Positions 1 through 10,661 of a stretch of DNA of 64,000 nucleotides are shown in pieces. The position numbers and the translations under genes are program-made. Under the pieces are notes generated by a model. It was not told where the DNA came from. It saw only the letters and a program-made list of their open reading frames with translations, and made no database searches. Origin of the DNA: Archangium primigenium (lineage in GTDB: Bacteria; Myxococcota; Myxococcia; Myxococcales; Myxococcaceae); assembly GCF_016904885.1 (NCBI RefSeq), contig NZ_JADWYI010000001.1, forward strand, positions 8,365,224 to 8,429,223, given 5' to 3'. The number at the start of each line of letters is the position of its first letter. The first letter of the stretch is position 1.

Positions 1-741
1 CAGGTGGCCGGCCGCGTCGATGCGCGCCAGCTGCGCGAGCGGGATGTTCTGGGCCAGGTAGAGCCCCACCTCGTCGGGCACGGCGATGTCCCCGCCGGAC
101 TGGAGGACGAGCGTGGGGATCTTGAGCCGCGGCAGCTCCGCGCGCAGATCCGACTCGAAGATGAAGCGCGCGGTCGCCAGGGCGATGTCCGGGCGCATGG
201 AGGACAGCGTGCGCGCGAACTCCTGCGCCAGCTCCGGCATGTCCGGCGTGTTCATCACCTGCTGGGCGAAGCCCGTCGCCCAGGCGTGGAACTGCGTCGA
301 CATGGCGTCGTAGAGCGCGTCGAGCTGGTGCTGCTCGAAGCCGCCCACATAGCCCTCGTCATTGAGGTAGCGCGGCGAGGCCTTCACGAAGACGAGCTTC
401 TGGAAGCGCCCGGGCTCGGCGACCGCCGCCAGCAAGCCCGCCATGCCGCTCACCGAGTGCCCCACCAGGATGCCGTCGTGGACGTCCAGCTCCTCGCACA
501 GCTCCAGCACGTCCTCCGCGTAGGCGTGGATGCTGCCGTAGCGCTCGGCGCTGTAGGCGTTGAAGTCCGAACGCCCACACCCCATGTGGTCGAACAGGAT
601 GATCTGGTAGCGATCCTTGAAAGCCGCCACCTGATGCCGCCAGGCGCGCTGCTCGGAGCCAAATCCGTGCGCCAGGATGAGTGGCGGCCCCATGGAGCCC
701 AGAACCCGCACGTTGAGCCGCTCGTAGATGGACTGTGACAT
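1..741 (-). CDS. RsbQ/KAI2-like alpha/beta hydrolase, 3' end beyond window
   Basis: The visible 247 residues form an alpha/beta-hydrolase fold. The pattern is that of Bacillus RsbQ and the plant karrikin/strigolactone receptors KAI2/D14: an oxyanion HGFG at about residues 25-28, the nucleophile elbow GHSVSG with Ser96, Asp218 in QSGGD, and His246 in DAAGHL. These positions almost coincide with the RsbQ triad (Ser96, Asp219, His247). In Bacillus, RsbQ partners the PAS-phosphatase RsbP in energy-stress signalling; here it is likely a small-molecule hydrolase or sensor. The ATG at 741 is the first in frame and is preceded by a G-rich stretch. The gene is cut by the left window edge, so any RsbP-like partner downstream is out of view. 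The family is clear; the substrate and partner are not. Confidence 0.85.
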   Translation of the reverse strand, partial: MSQSIYERLNVRVLGSMGPPLILAHGFGSEQRAWRHQVAAFKDRYQIILFDHMGCGRSDFNAYSAERYGSIHAYAEDVLELCEELDVHDGILVGHSVSGMAGLLAAVAEPGRFQKLVFVKASPRYLNDEGYVGGFEQHQLDALYDAMSTQFHAWATGFAQQVMNTPDMPELAQEFARTLSSMRPDIALATARFIFESDLRAELPRLKIPTLVLQSGGDIAVPDEVGLYLAQNIPLAQLARIDAAGHL

Positions 742-824
742 TCGTGATTCCCCCCCCGGGAATGTCGATGCGTGAAGCCATCCTACTATGCTTCGAGGAA
801 AGACAGGAAGAGCCCGTTCCCTCG

Positions 825-867
825 AAAACAGATGGCCCGATGCGCCAGGACACAGGCGCACCGGGCC
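825..867 (-). terminator. Intrinsic terminator after acnA
   Basis: An inverted repeat with 13-nt arms (834-846 and 855-867, one G-U type mismatch, 8-nt loop) lies 30 nt past the aconitase stop codon. On the minus strand it is followed by a TTTT run (complement of 825-829). This is the shape of a Rho-independent terminator for acnA and would insulate the hydrolase gene downstream. Confidence 0.6.
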
Positions 868-898
868 ACGGTGAAATTGCCGCCGGAGCGGCGCGGGA

Positions 899-3631
<2,733 letters not shown>

Positions 3632-3685
3632 TGTAGGTGCCGTCCTTCTGTCCATCCGTCAGGAATCAGGGGTCAATCCAAGGGT

Positions 3686-3720
3686 CTTCTAGGCCCGCCG
3701 CCCCCGGCTTGCAATTGCAA
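3686..3720 (-). promoter_or_regulatory. Candidate acnA promoter with palindromic operator
   Basis: On the minus strand TTGCAA (3709-3714) and TAGAAG (3686-3691) are separated by exactly 17 nt, each matching four of six bases of the sigma-70 type -35 and -10 boxes. The -35 candidate is half of a perfect 12-bp palindrome, TTGCAATTGCAA (3709-3720). A dimeric regulator binding there would block the promoter. This is inference from pattern only. Confidence 0.4.
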
Positions 3721-3755
3721 AGGGCCGAGGCGCGGGACCCGGGAAGTCCGGGGGT

Positions 3756-4922
3756 TCAGCGCGCGGACAACAGGCGCGCGGTGCTCTGCATGCGCTCCGA
3801 GGCCAGACGGGTGAGCGCCTCGCGCAGGTCCGGCTGGGTGGCGATGTGGCGCTCGAACGCCGGACGGCTCAGCCGCAGCAGCACGCTGTCCACGTCCGCG
3901 CGCACCGTGGCCGTCACCGGCGTGTCCAAGAGGAGGGAGATTTCCCCGAACACGTCGCCCTCGCGCAGCACCGCCAGGGGGATCTCCTGGCCGCCCTCGC
4001 GCACGCCATAGGGGGTGCAACGGCCGCGCAGGAGCAGGTAGAGCCCCTCGCCCTTCTGCCCGGCCGTCAGCAGGGCCTCGCCCGCCCGCGCATGGCACAG
4101 CTCGAACTCCCGCGACAGGCTGCGCCGCTGGGCCAGGCGCAGGGAGGAGAAGATGGCGTGGGCGCGCAGCATCTGGTCCGCGGCGCGCTTGCGGCAGAAG
4201 CCCCGCACCACCCGCTCGACGAGGGGGTGCTTCTCGGCGAGCGCCGAGAGCCGCGCCCGCGACAGCTCCAGGAACACCGAGGGCGTGGAGGGAATCACCG
4301 AGGCGCGCCGGGGCCCCTCGGCGATGAGCGTCAGCTCCCCGAAGACGCCCCCCTCGCCCACCGCCTGCGCCGGGGCGCCCCGGCCCTCGAGCATCCGCAG
4401 CACGTCCGCCTTGCCCTCCACCAGGAAGAACATGGACGCGCCCATGTCCCCCTCGCGCATCATGGGCAGGCCCACGCCCTGGTGGCGCACCTCCACCGCG
4501 TCCACCAGCGCCACGAAGGCCTCCTGGCTGAGCATGGAGAAGAGCGGCACCGCCACCGAGTCCTCCCGCTCGGGCAGCAAGAGCTCCAGGTCGTCGAGCA
4601 CCCGGCCATCGCCCTCCTCCGAGGCCGAGCCGGGGTAGCGCGCGTAGAGGGTGGCGATGAAGGCCTGGGTGCGCGTGTGGCCCGGCTCCAACCACGCCAG
4701 GTGCTTGCACATGACGATGGAGCGCAGCAGCTGACTGCCCTGGGCCCAGTGCCGCGCGAGCGCCTCGCACACCGCGATGGCCTCGCCCGGTGTGCCCAGC
4801 TGCTCGAGCCGTCGCAGCTCGGAGAGGGCGTGATCCACCCGGCCCCGGGATGCGATCCGCCCCACCAGGGCCCGCTGTCGCATGACGGGGTCCGCCTCGT
4901 ACTCATCCGTGTGTAGGCTCAC
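3756..4922 (-). CDS. Protein with two cyclic-nucleotide-binding domains
   Basis: The 388-residue cytoplasmic protein has an N-terminal helical region (about 1-110, TPR-like in character) and two cyclic-nucleotide-binding (cNMP) domains. They lie at about 127-235, with GVFGELTLI and a following RRAS, and 255-375, with GDVFGEISLL. The first keeps an Arg in the phosphate-binding cassette. The second reads TPVTAT where Arg is usual, so it may not bind cAMP or cGMP in the standard way. No DNA-binding or enzymatic domain follows, so this is not a CRP-type regulator; a sensor or scaffold role is plausible. The start is a GTG at 4922; an ATG about 39 nt further in is an alternative. It lies between ligD and acnA on the same strand, with no sign of functional linkage. 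Confidence 0.8.
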   Translation of the reverse strand: MSLHTDEYEADPVMRQRALVGRIASRGRVDHALSELRRLEQLGTPGEAIAVCEALARHWAQGSQLLRSIVMCKHLAWLEPGHTRTQAFIATLYARYPGSASEEGDGRVLDDLELLLPEREDSVAVPLFSMLSQEAFVALVDAVEVRHQGVGLPMMREGDMGASMFFLVEGKADVLRMLEGRGAPAQAVGEGGVFGELTLIAEGPRRASVIPSTPSVFLELSRARLSALAEKHPLVERVVRGFCRKRAADQMLRAHAIFSSLRLAQRRSLSREFELCHARAGEALLTAGQKGEGLYLLLRGRCTPYGVREGGQEIPLAVLREGDVFGEISLLLDTPVTATVRADVDSVLLRLSRPAFERHIATQPDLREALTRLASERMQSTARLLSAR

Positions 4923-4968
4923 GGGCGCGGCACCCTAGCACTTCCCGGGTCGCTTCCCACCGGCAAGC

Positions 4969-7539
4969 TCACGGGCGAGGGAGCGATTGTCGCCCGCTCA
5001 GCGCGGGTGCGAACAGGTCCCCCACCCGATCCAGGCGCCGGCGGAGCGTGCGGAGCGTGAAGCGCGTGGGGTCCAGGCGGCGCGTCACCTCGGACCAGCG
5101 CAGGGGGGTGGACACGGGGGCATGCGGCAGGGGACGCAGGGCGTAGGGCGCCACCACCGTCTTGCCCCAGGCGTTCTGATCCGCGTCCAGGTAGAGCCGT
5201 CCGCCGCGCCGCGTCTTGGCGCGCTCGGTGGTGGCCAGCTCCGGGAATTCCTGGGCGAGGGCCTCGAACACCTGGTGGGCGAAGGTCCGCGTCTGGGCGT
5301 AGGTGTGACCGGGCGCCAGGGGCACCAGCACGTGCAGGCCGCGCTTGCCGGACGTCTTGGGCACGCTCGTCAGCTCCAGCCGCTCCAGGTAGCGCCGCAG
5401 CCCCAGCGTCAGTTCGATCAGCTCCTCGAAGGTGCCCCTGGGTCCAGGGTCCAGGTCGAAGACCACCCAGTCTGGCTGCTCGAGGTGGGGAACGCGGCTC
5501 GACCACATGTGGAGGGTGAGCGCGGAGTGGTTGGCCAGCCACAGCAGGGACTCGGGACGGTCCACCACCACGTGGGACACGCGGCGCGACTCGTGGCGCA
5601 GCGCCACCGTGGTCATCCAGTCCGGCGTCCCCTCCACGTCCTGACGGAAGAAGCCGGGCGCCTGGATGCCCTGGGGCCACTGCTGCAGGGTGAGCGGCCG
5701 CCCGGCGAGCACCGGCACCATCAGGGGCGCCACGTCCCGGAAGTACGCGGACACGTCCGCCTTGGTGTAGCCCCGGTCGGGAAACAGCACCCGCTCCCCG
5801 TGGGTGAGCTCGACGGTGGGCGCGCGCTGGACACGCGCGGTGGCGGTCCGGCCCGCGGCCCGCTTCGTCGGCCGGGACTTGCTCCCCGTGCGCCGGTGGG
5901 GCCCGCGCGCGGCCGCGCGCGGGCGCACGGGCGCTTGCCGGGGCCGCTCGCGCACGCAGTCCTCCGGGCGCTTGTCCTGGCGCAGGCCCTGGAAGGACGG
6001 GTGGCGCAGCCGTCCGTCCTCCGTCCACTCGGTGAAGGCCACTTGGGCCACGTGGCGGGGCTTCACCCAGAGCGCCTGCTCATGGCGCAGGGCGTCGCGC
6101 ACCAGCGGTGCGTCCTTCACCGGCGAGCGCTTCACCCGATCGCGCGACAGGCGCCGCAGCAGGTCGCGCCGCACCTCGGTGGAGTACCCCGTGCCCACCT
6201 TGCCCGCGTAGCGCCAGGCCCCGTCCTCGCGCACGGCCACCAGCAGCGCGCCGATCTCCGGCCGATCGTTGGCCATGGGGGTGTAGCCCACGATGGCCAC
6301 CTCCTGGTTGGCCTGGACCTTGAGTTTGAGCCACGCCTCGCCCCGACCCGGCGCGTAGACGCTGCCCACACGCTTGGCCATCACGCCTTCCCACGCGTGG
6401 CGCCGGGCCTGGGCGAGCGCCTGGCGCGCGGTGCCCTCCACCCGCTCGGCGAGCATGACGGGCGGCTTCACCCGCGCGAGCAGCCGCTCCAGGGCCTCGC
6501 GCCGCGCCTCCAGCGGCAGGCCGCGCAGGTCCTCGCCGTCCCGCCAGAGCAGATCGAAGGCCACGAAGCGCTCCTCGTGCCCCTTGCCCAGCAGTTGGAA
6601 GCGCGAGCGGCCCGCGTCATCCAGCGCGACGATCTCCCCGTCCAGCACCACCTCGTGGTCGCCCAGCGCGGCGAGCGCCTGGACGAGGGCGGGAAAGCGC
6701 TCGGACAGGTCATGACCGCCGCGCGAGTGCAGGGCCACCTTCCCCGCGCGCACGGCCGCGAGCGCGCGGAAGCCGTCGTACTTCACCTCGAAGCACCAGT
6801 CCGCCGCGTCCGTGGCCTCCACCTGGGCGAGCGTGGCCAGCATGGGCGCGCCCACGTGCTCGAGCAGGGCCGAGGGCGAGCGGGCCTGGGTGCTCCGCCG
6901 CTGGGCGGCCGGGGGCGAGGCCCGCGTGGCGCGCCGGGTGCGGCGCTGGGGCCCCTGGGTGACGCGCTGACCGGACTTCACGGACTCGGGCCGCTCGACG
7001 GTGACGTCATGGTCGGCGCGCTCGGTGCCATCCTTGGCCTTGAAGCACAGCCACTGGGCCTTCTTGCCCGAGGGCCGCGTGCGGATGAGGTGCCACTCGC
7101 CCTCGAGCTTCTGGCCGTGCAGGGCCACGTGCAGCCGGCCGCGCGCGAGCTGGGCCGAGGCCTCGCCCGGCGGCACCGTGTCGAAGGTGCCCGACTCCCA
7201 CAGGAGCGAGTCGCCCGCGCCGTAGTTGCCATCGGCGATGCGCCCCTCGAAGGTGGCGTAGGCCAGCGGATGGTCCTCCGTCTGGACCGCGAGCCGCTTG
7301 TCCGCCGGGTCGTAGCTCGGGCCCTTGGGAATGGCCCAGCTCACGAGCACCCCGTCGATCTCCAGCCGCAGGTCGTAGTGCAGGCGCGTGGCGTCGTGCT
7401 TGTGCACCACGAAGACGCCACCCCCGGGCGTCGCGGGGGCGTCCGCGGAAGGCTCACTCGTGCGCGAGAAGTCCCGCTTCTCGCGATAGGTGCCCAGACG
7501 CTTCCGGGCGGCGGGTCGAGAACGTCGCGAGGTCGTCAT
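4969..7539 (-). CDS. ligD: Multidomain ATP-dependent DNA ligase D (end joining)
   Basis: The 856-residue protein has all three LigD modules. An N-terminal 3'-phosphoesterase (about 25-185) has HKHDATRLHYDLRLE. The central ATP-dependent ligase has its nucleotidyl-acceptor Lys253 in EVKYDGFR, followed by an OB fold. The C-terminal primase-polymerase (about 570-850) contains LTHGERVLFPDRGYTK and DLDPG. Family knowledge: LigD works with Ku in bacterial non-homologous end joining, filling and sealing double-strand breaks. The order phosphoesterase-ligase-polymerase is that of Pseudomonas, not Mycobacterium (polymerase-phosphoesterase-ligase). Basic low-complexity linkers (about 190-225 and 530-570) separate the modules. 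The ATG at 7539 is preferred to one 30 nt upstream because it begins with the usual Arg/Ser-rich leader. No ku gene is in the window. Confidence 0.95.
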   Translation of the reverse strand: MTTSRRSRPAARKRLGTYREKRDFSRTSEPSADAPATPGGGVFVVHKHDATRLHYDLRLEIDGVLVSWAIPKGPSYDPADKRLAVQTEDHPLAYATFEGRIADGNYGAGDSLLWESGTFDTVPPGEASAQLARGRLHVALHGQKLEGEWHLIRTRPSGKKAQWLCFKAKDGTERADHDVTVERPESVKSGQRVTQGPQRRTRRATRASPPAAQRRSTQARSPSALLEHVGAPMLATLAQVEATDAADWCFEVKYDGFRALAAVRAGKVALHSRGGHDLSERFPALVQALAALGDHEVVLDGEIVALDDAGRSRFQLLGKGHEERFVAFDLLWRDGEDLRGLPLEARREALERLLARVKPPVMLAERVEGTARQALAQARRHAWEGVMAKRVGSVYAPGRGEAWLKLKVQANQEVAIVGYTPMANDRPEIGALLVAVREDGAWRYAGKVGTGYSTEVRRDLLRRLSRDRVKRSPVKDAPLVRDALRHEQALWVKPRHVAQVAFTEWTEDGRLRHPSFQGLRQDKRPEDCVRERPRQAPVRPRAAARGPHRRTGSKSRPTKRAAGRTATARVQRAPTVELTHGERVLFPDRGYTKADVSAYFRDVAPLMVPVLAGRPLTLQQWPQGIQAPGFFRQDVEGTPDWMTTVALRHESRRVSHVVVDRPESLLWLANHSALTLHMWSSRVPHLEQPDWVVFDLDPGPRGTFEELIELTLGLRRYLERLELTSVPKTSGKRGLHVLVPLAPGHTYAQTRTFAHQVFEALAQEFPELATTERAKTRRGGRLYLDADQNAWGKTVVAPYALRPLPHAPVSTPLRWSEVTRRLDPTRFTLRTLRRRLDRVGDLFAPALSGRQSLPRP

Positions 7540-7669
7540 ACCCCCTGAAGGTCGGCACGGCCTACCCACCGGGCAAAGCGCGGCCGGGCCTACCCCTCAC
7601 GGCTGCCTCCCTCACTCCGCCCGTCAAGCGCGCGGGGAGACGCCCGAGGTCACATCCTCCGGCTGCCGG

Positions 7670-8947
7670 CTAGATGACCCGGCGGAAGACGTACAGCACG
7701 CGCTCGAGCACCTTGCGCCAGAGCGGCCGGCGGCGGAACGTGGCGAGGTCCACCTCGCGGCAGTCCTCGCAGTCGCGGCGGATGCCCTCCTCCATCTGCC
7801 GGCCGAGGCGCGGATCGGTGAAGACGGCGTTGGCCTCGTGGTTGAAGAAGAAGGAGAGGCGCTCGAGGTTGAACGAGCCGATGGTGCCCCAGGCCCCGTC
7901 CACCACGGCCGTCTTGGAGTGCAGCACGCACTGCTCCCACTCGAAGATGCGCACCCCCGCGCCGAGCAGCTTCTCGTAGAAGGCGCGCGTGGCGTTCATG
8001 ATCCACGGGTGGTCGCCGCGGGAGTTGAGCAGGAGGCGCACCTCCACGCCGCGCAGGGCCGCGTCGCGCAGCGCCGCCACGAGCTTGCGGTCCGGCACGA
8101 AGTAGGCGGCCGCCACCAGCACGCTGCGGCGCGCCCGGGAGATGGCGTGCACGTAGGCGCGGTGGATGCTGCGGCGGTTGGACAGCACCGCCAGCCCCAT
8201 GTCGCCCTGCACCCCGCCCACCGGACGGCGGCGCAGCTGCTTGCGCAGTCGGCGGCCCTCGCGCCAGGAGCGGAAGCGGTCCTGGAAGGCCATGCGCCAG
8301 GTGGCCACGAAGCGGCGCTCCAGCTCGTGCACCGCGGGGCCCTCCACGCGCAGCACGTCGTCCCGCCAGCACTCGCCCCCGTGCCCCCGGGGCGCCCAGT
8401 GCACGGCGATGTTCACGCCCCCGATGAAGGCCACCTCGCCGTCCACGGAGAGGATCTTCCGGTGGTCGCGCCGCAAGAGGAAGCCCAGGCCCCGGGTGAG
8501 GCTGCGAAAGGGCTTGAAGGGGCGGATGTCCACGCCCCGCGCGCGCAGCGACTCGAAGAACTCGGCCCGGCTCGACCAGGAGCCCAGCGCGTCGTAGAGC
8601 ACCTTCACGTGCACGCCGCGCCCGGCCGCCTCCGCCAGCGCCTCGCCGAACAGCTCCCCCACCGCGTCGGACAGGAACATGTACGTCTCGAGGTGGACGT
8701 AGCGCCGCGCGCACCGGATGGCGTGCAGCATGGCGGGGTAGACCTCGGTCCCATCGCGCAACAGCTCACAGGCGTTGCCCTGGAGCGGCGAGTGCGCGGG
8801 GGGCAGGTAGTAGCGCGCCAGCAAGGCCGTGGAGACCTGGGCGTTCCACCGGGGCGAGGAGGCAGGCGGACGCGGCTCGCGCGGCACCGGAACGTCCTCC
8901 GTCCGAACCCTCAACTCCCCTGCCCCGCCCCCATCCCACTCACGCAT
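7670..8947 (-). CDS. Phospholipase D-family cardiolipin synthase-like protein
   Basis: Two HKD motifs mark a phospholipase D superfamily enzyme: DHRKILSVDGEVAFIGGVN in the first half and LHSKTAVVDGAWGTIGSFN in the second. Both are complete (HxKxxxxD), so the protein should be active. The 425-residue length and the spacing fit bacterial cardiolipin synthases (ClsB-like), which make cardiolipin from phosphatidylglycerol or related lipids at the inner membrane. No N-terminal membrane helices are present, unlike ClsA, which favours the ClsB/ClsC subgroup. Start choice is uncertain: the ATG at 8947 is given, but in-frame ATGs at 8989 and 9019 have equally poor ribosome sites. It lies 81 nt downstream of the FHA gene on the same strand, with a palindrome between them. 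Confidence 0.85.
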   Translation of the reverse strand: MREWDGGGAGELRVRTEDVPVPREPRPPASSPRWNAQVSTALLARYYLPPAHSPLQGNACELLRDGTEVYPAMLHAIRCARRYVHLETYMFLSDAVGELFGEALAEAAGRGVHVKVLYDALGSWSSRAEFFESLRARGVDIRPFKPFRSLTRGLGFLLRRDHRKILSVDGEVAFIGGVNIAVHWAPRGHGGECWRDDVLRVEGPAVHELERRFVATWRMAFQDRFRSWREGRRLRKQLRRRPVGGVQGDMGLAVLSNRRSIHRAYVHAISRARRSVLVAAAYFVPDRKLVAALRDAALRGVEVRLLLNSRGDHPWIMNATRAFYEKLLGAGVRIFEWEQCVLHSKTAVVDGAWGTIGSFNLERLSFFFNHEANAVFTDPRLGRQMEEGIRRDCEDCREVDLATFRRRPLWRKVLERVLYVFRRVI

Positions 8948-9002
8948 GGTGGAGCAAGGGTGGGAACGGCAAGGTCGCGTGGCAACCATCCAGCGCCGAA
9001 CA

Positions 9003-9018
9003 TGTCCGGCGCCGGACA
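9003..9018. repeat. Perfect 16-bp palindrome between the FHA and PLD genes
   Basis: TGTCCGGCGCCGGACA is its own reverse complement. It sits in the 81-nt gap between the FHA-gene stop and the PLD start. It could be an operator for the PLD gene or a weak hairpin. A related 16-bp palindrome, GCCGGACATGTCCGGC, occurs at 57803-57818. Confidence 0.35.
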
Positions 9019-9028
9019 CCGCCCGGCC

Positions 9029-10654
9029 CTACAACCCGAGCTCCTCGCGCTTCATCTCCGCCTTCTGGGCGCAGATCTGCCCCGTTTTCTCCGGGAAGTA
9101 GTCCTTGGTGTGGTCGAGCGTGGCGGAGGCCGCCTCCCAGTTGCTCTGGTTGGCGTAGCGCTCCACTTCCAGCATGAGCTTGGAGCACACCCGGTCGAGC
9201 AGCGTCTGCGCCTCGCGCATGCGCTCCTGGGCCTCGTAGTAGAGGTCCGGCCGGGGCTCGGGGTGCACCTCCAGGAGCAGCCACGCCTCGCGGAAGGACT
9301 TCCACGCCTCGTAGCCGTTGCGTGCCCCCACGTTCACCGTGTCCAGGTGCTTGCGCCCGCGCTTGTAGGCCTTGGAGGCCTCCTCGACCATCTGCTCGGG
9401 CGACAGCTCCGGCAGGGGCACCCGCTCCAGCCAGATGTTCCAGATCATCCAGGCGTCTTCCCCGGGCGGGTTGTGGGTGTTGTCGAAGGTGATGGTGTTC
9501 TTCTCGCCCTTCTTGAGCAGCTGCCAGGGGATCATGATCTCCAGGACCCGGTCCTGGCTGGCCAGCGTGTCCGGCGGCACCTTGCCCAGGTCCACGCCGT
9601 TGATGGTCACCACCACCTCACCGTCCGAGATGCCCTGGGCCTGGTAGTGGAGGATGGCGAGCGTGCGCGTGGCGGAGGTGAACTCCAGCTCGAAGGACTT
9701 CTGGTCGGCGTTCTCCCAGTCCACGCCATCGCCCAGGCCGAACGAGTCGGTGATGATCTGCTCGCTGCTGTTGACGCTGCTGAAGACCTTGGGCTCGGGG
9801 CCGCGCATCACCTTCACGTCATCGCCGATGATGAGCTTGAAGACGAGCAGCACGAGCATCAGGCCCAGCAGGGCGCCGCCGGCGATGATGCCCTGGCGCA
9901 GGGGCCGGGACGCCTGGGCCCAGAAGAGCTTGAGGTTGCCCAGCGCGCCGGGCGCCTCGCGCCGGATGCGGGCACGCTCGGCGGCGGACAGGCCCCCTCC
10001 GGGCGCGCTCTTCGAGGCCCGGGCCACCGCGCCCGAGCCGGCGCGGCGCGCGGGCACGGGCGCCGACTCGGAAGCCCGCGCCAGGGCGGCGCCGCTGGCG
10101 GTCGAGCGCGGGGAGCGCGGCGGCGAGGTGGAGTCGTCGTCGGGCTGCGCGGCCTGGGCCCCGGTGCGGCGCAGGGCGGGCATGGCGCGCGTGGCCACGC
10201 GCTGCACGGCGTCCAGCTCCTCGTTGTTCGCGCCCTCGGGCGCCAGGGCCTCGCCCTTGTTCTTCTGCCGGCGCGCCAGCGCGTCCACGGCCACGATGCG
10301 CGTGCTGTTGGCCCCATCGGCCGCCGGCATGGGCGCGGTGGACTCGTTCTCGTCCGCCGCCGACACGCGCTTGAAGACGAACACCACGGGGCCGAGCGTC
10401 AGCTGATCGCCCTCGCCCAGCGCGTGCTTGCCCTTGATGGTCTGACCGTTGACGCGCGTGCCGTTGGAGCTGCCCAGGTCCTCGGCGAAGTAGGCCCCCG
10501 CCTCGGAGAAGACGCGACAGTGGCGGCGGGAGATCCCCGAGTCGTACAGCACGACATCACACTCGGACACCCGACCGATGAGCACGGAGTCCAGTTCGAA
10601 GACGAACTCCTTTCCGGCCTCCTTGCCCTCGGCGATCGTCAACTGAAAGCTCAT
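9029..10654 (-). CDS. FHA-domain single-pass membrane protein
   Basis: The 541-residue protein begins with a forkhead-associated domain (about 5-100: IGRVSECDVVL, SGISRRHCRV, LGSSNGTRVNG), a phosphothreonine-binding module. An Ala/Ser/Pro/Arg-rich linker (about 110-250) precedes one membrane helix near 255-280 (IIAGGALLGLMLVLLVFKLI). The outer part (about 285-541) has a beta-rich section that includes VVVTINGVDLGKVP and then a helical tail. The likely role is reading a Ser/Thr-kinase phosphorylation signal in the cytoplasm and relaying it to the envelope; myxobacteria are rich in such kinases. No partner kinase is adjacent. The start lies 7 nt after the upstream WYL regulator's stop codon, with AGGAG and GAGGG sites in that junction, so the genes are probably co-transcribed. 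Confidence 0.85.
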   Translation of the reverse strand: MSFQLTIAEGKEAGKEFVFELDSVLIGRVSECDVVLYDSGISRRHCRVFSEAGAYFAEDLGSSNGTRVNGQTIKGKHALGEGDQLTLGPVVFVFKRVSAADENESTAPMPAADGANSTRIVAVDALARRQKNKGEALAPEGANNEELDAVQRVATRAMPALRRTGAQAAQPDDDSTSPPRSPRSTASGAALARASESAPVPARRAGSGAVARASKSAPGGGLSAAERARIRREAPGALGNLKLFWAQASRPLRQGIIAGGALLGLMLVLLVFKLIIGDDVKVMRGPEPKVFSSVNSSEQIITDSFGLGDGVDWENADQKSFELEFTSATRTLAILHYQAQGISDGEVVVTINGVDLGKVPPDTLASQDRVLEIMIPWQLLKKGEKNTITFDNTHNPPGEDAWMIWNIWLERVPLPELSPEQMVEEASKAYKRGRKHLDTVNVGARNGYEAWKSFREAWLLLEVHPEPRPDLYYEAQERMREAQTLLDRVCSKLMLEVERYANQSNWEAASATLDHTKDYFPEKTGQICAQKAEMKREELGL

Positions 10655-10661
10655 GAAACCC

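Noticed and set aside
9029-10654. FHA protein as part of a type VI secretion system
   Set aside because: No Tss/Hcp/VgrG genes are nearby; an FHA domain alone does not indicate secretion.
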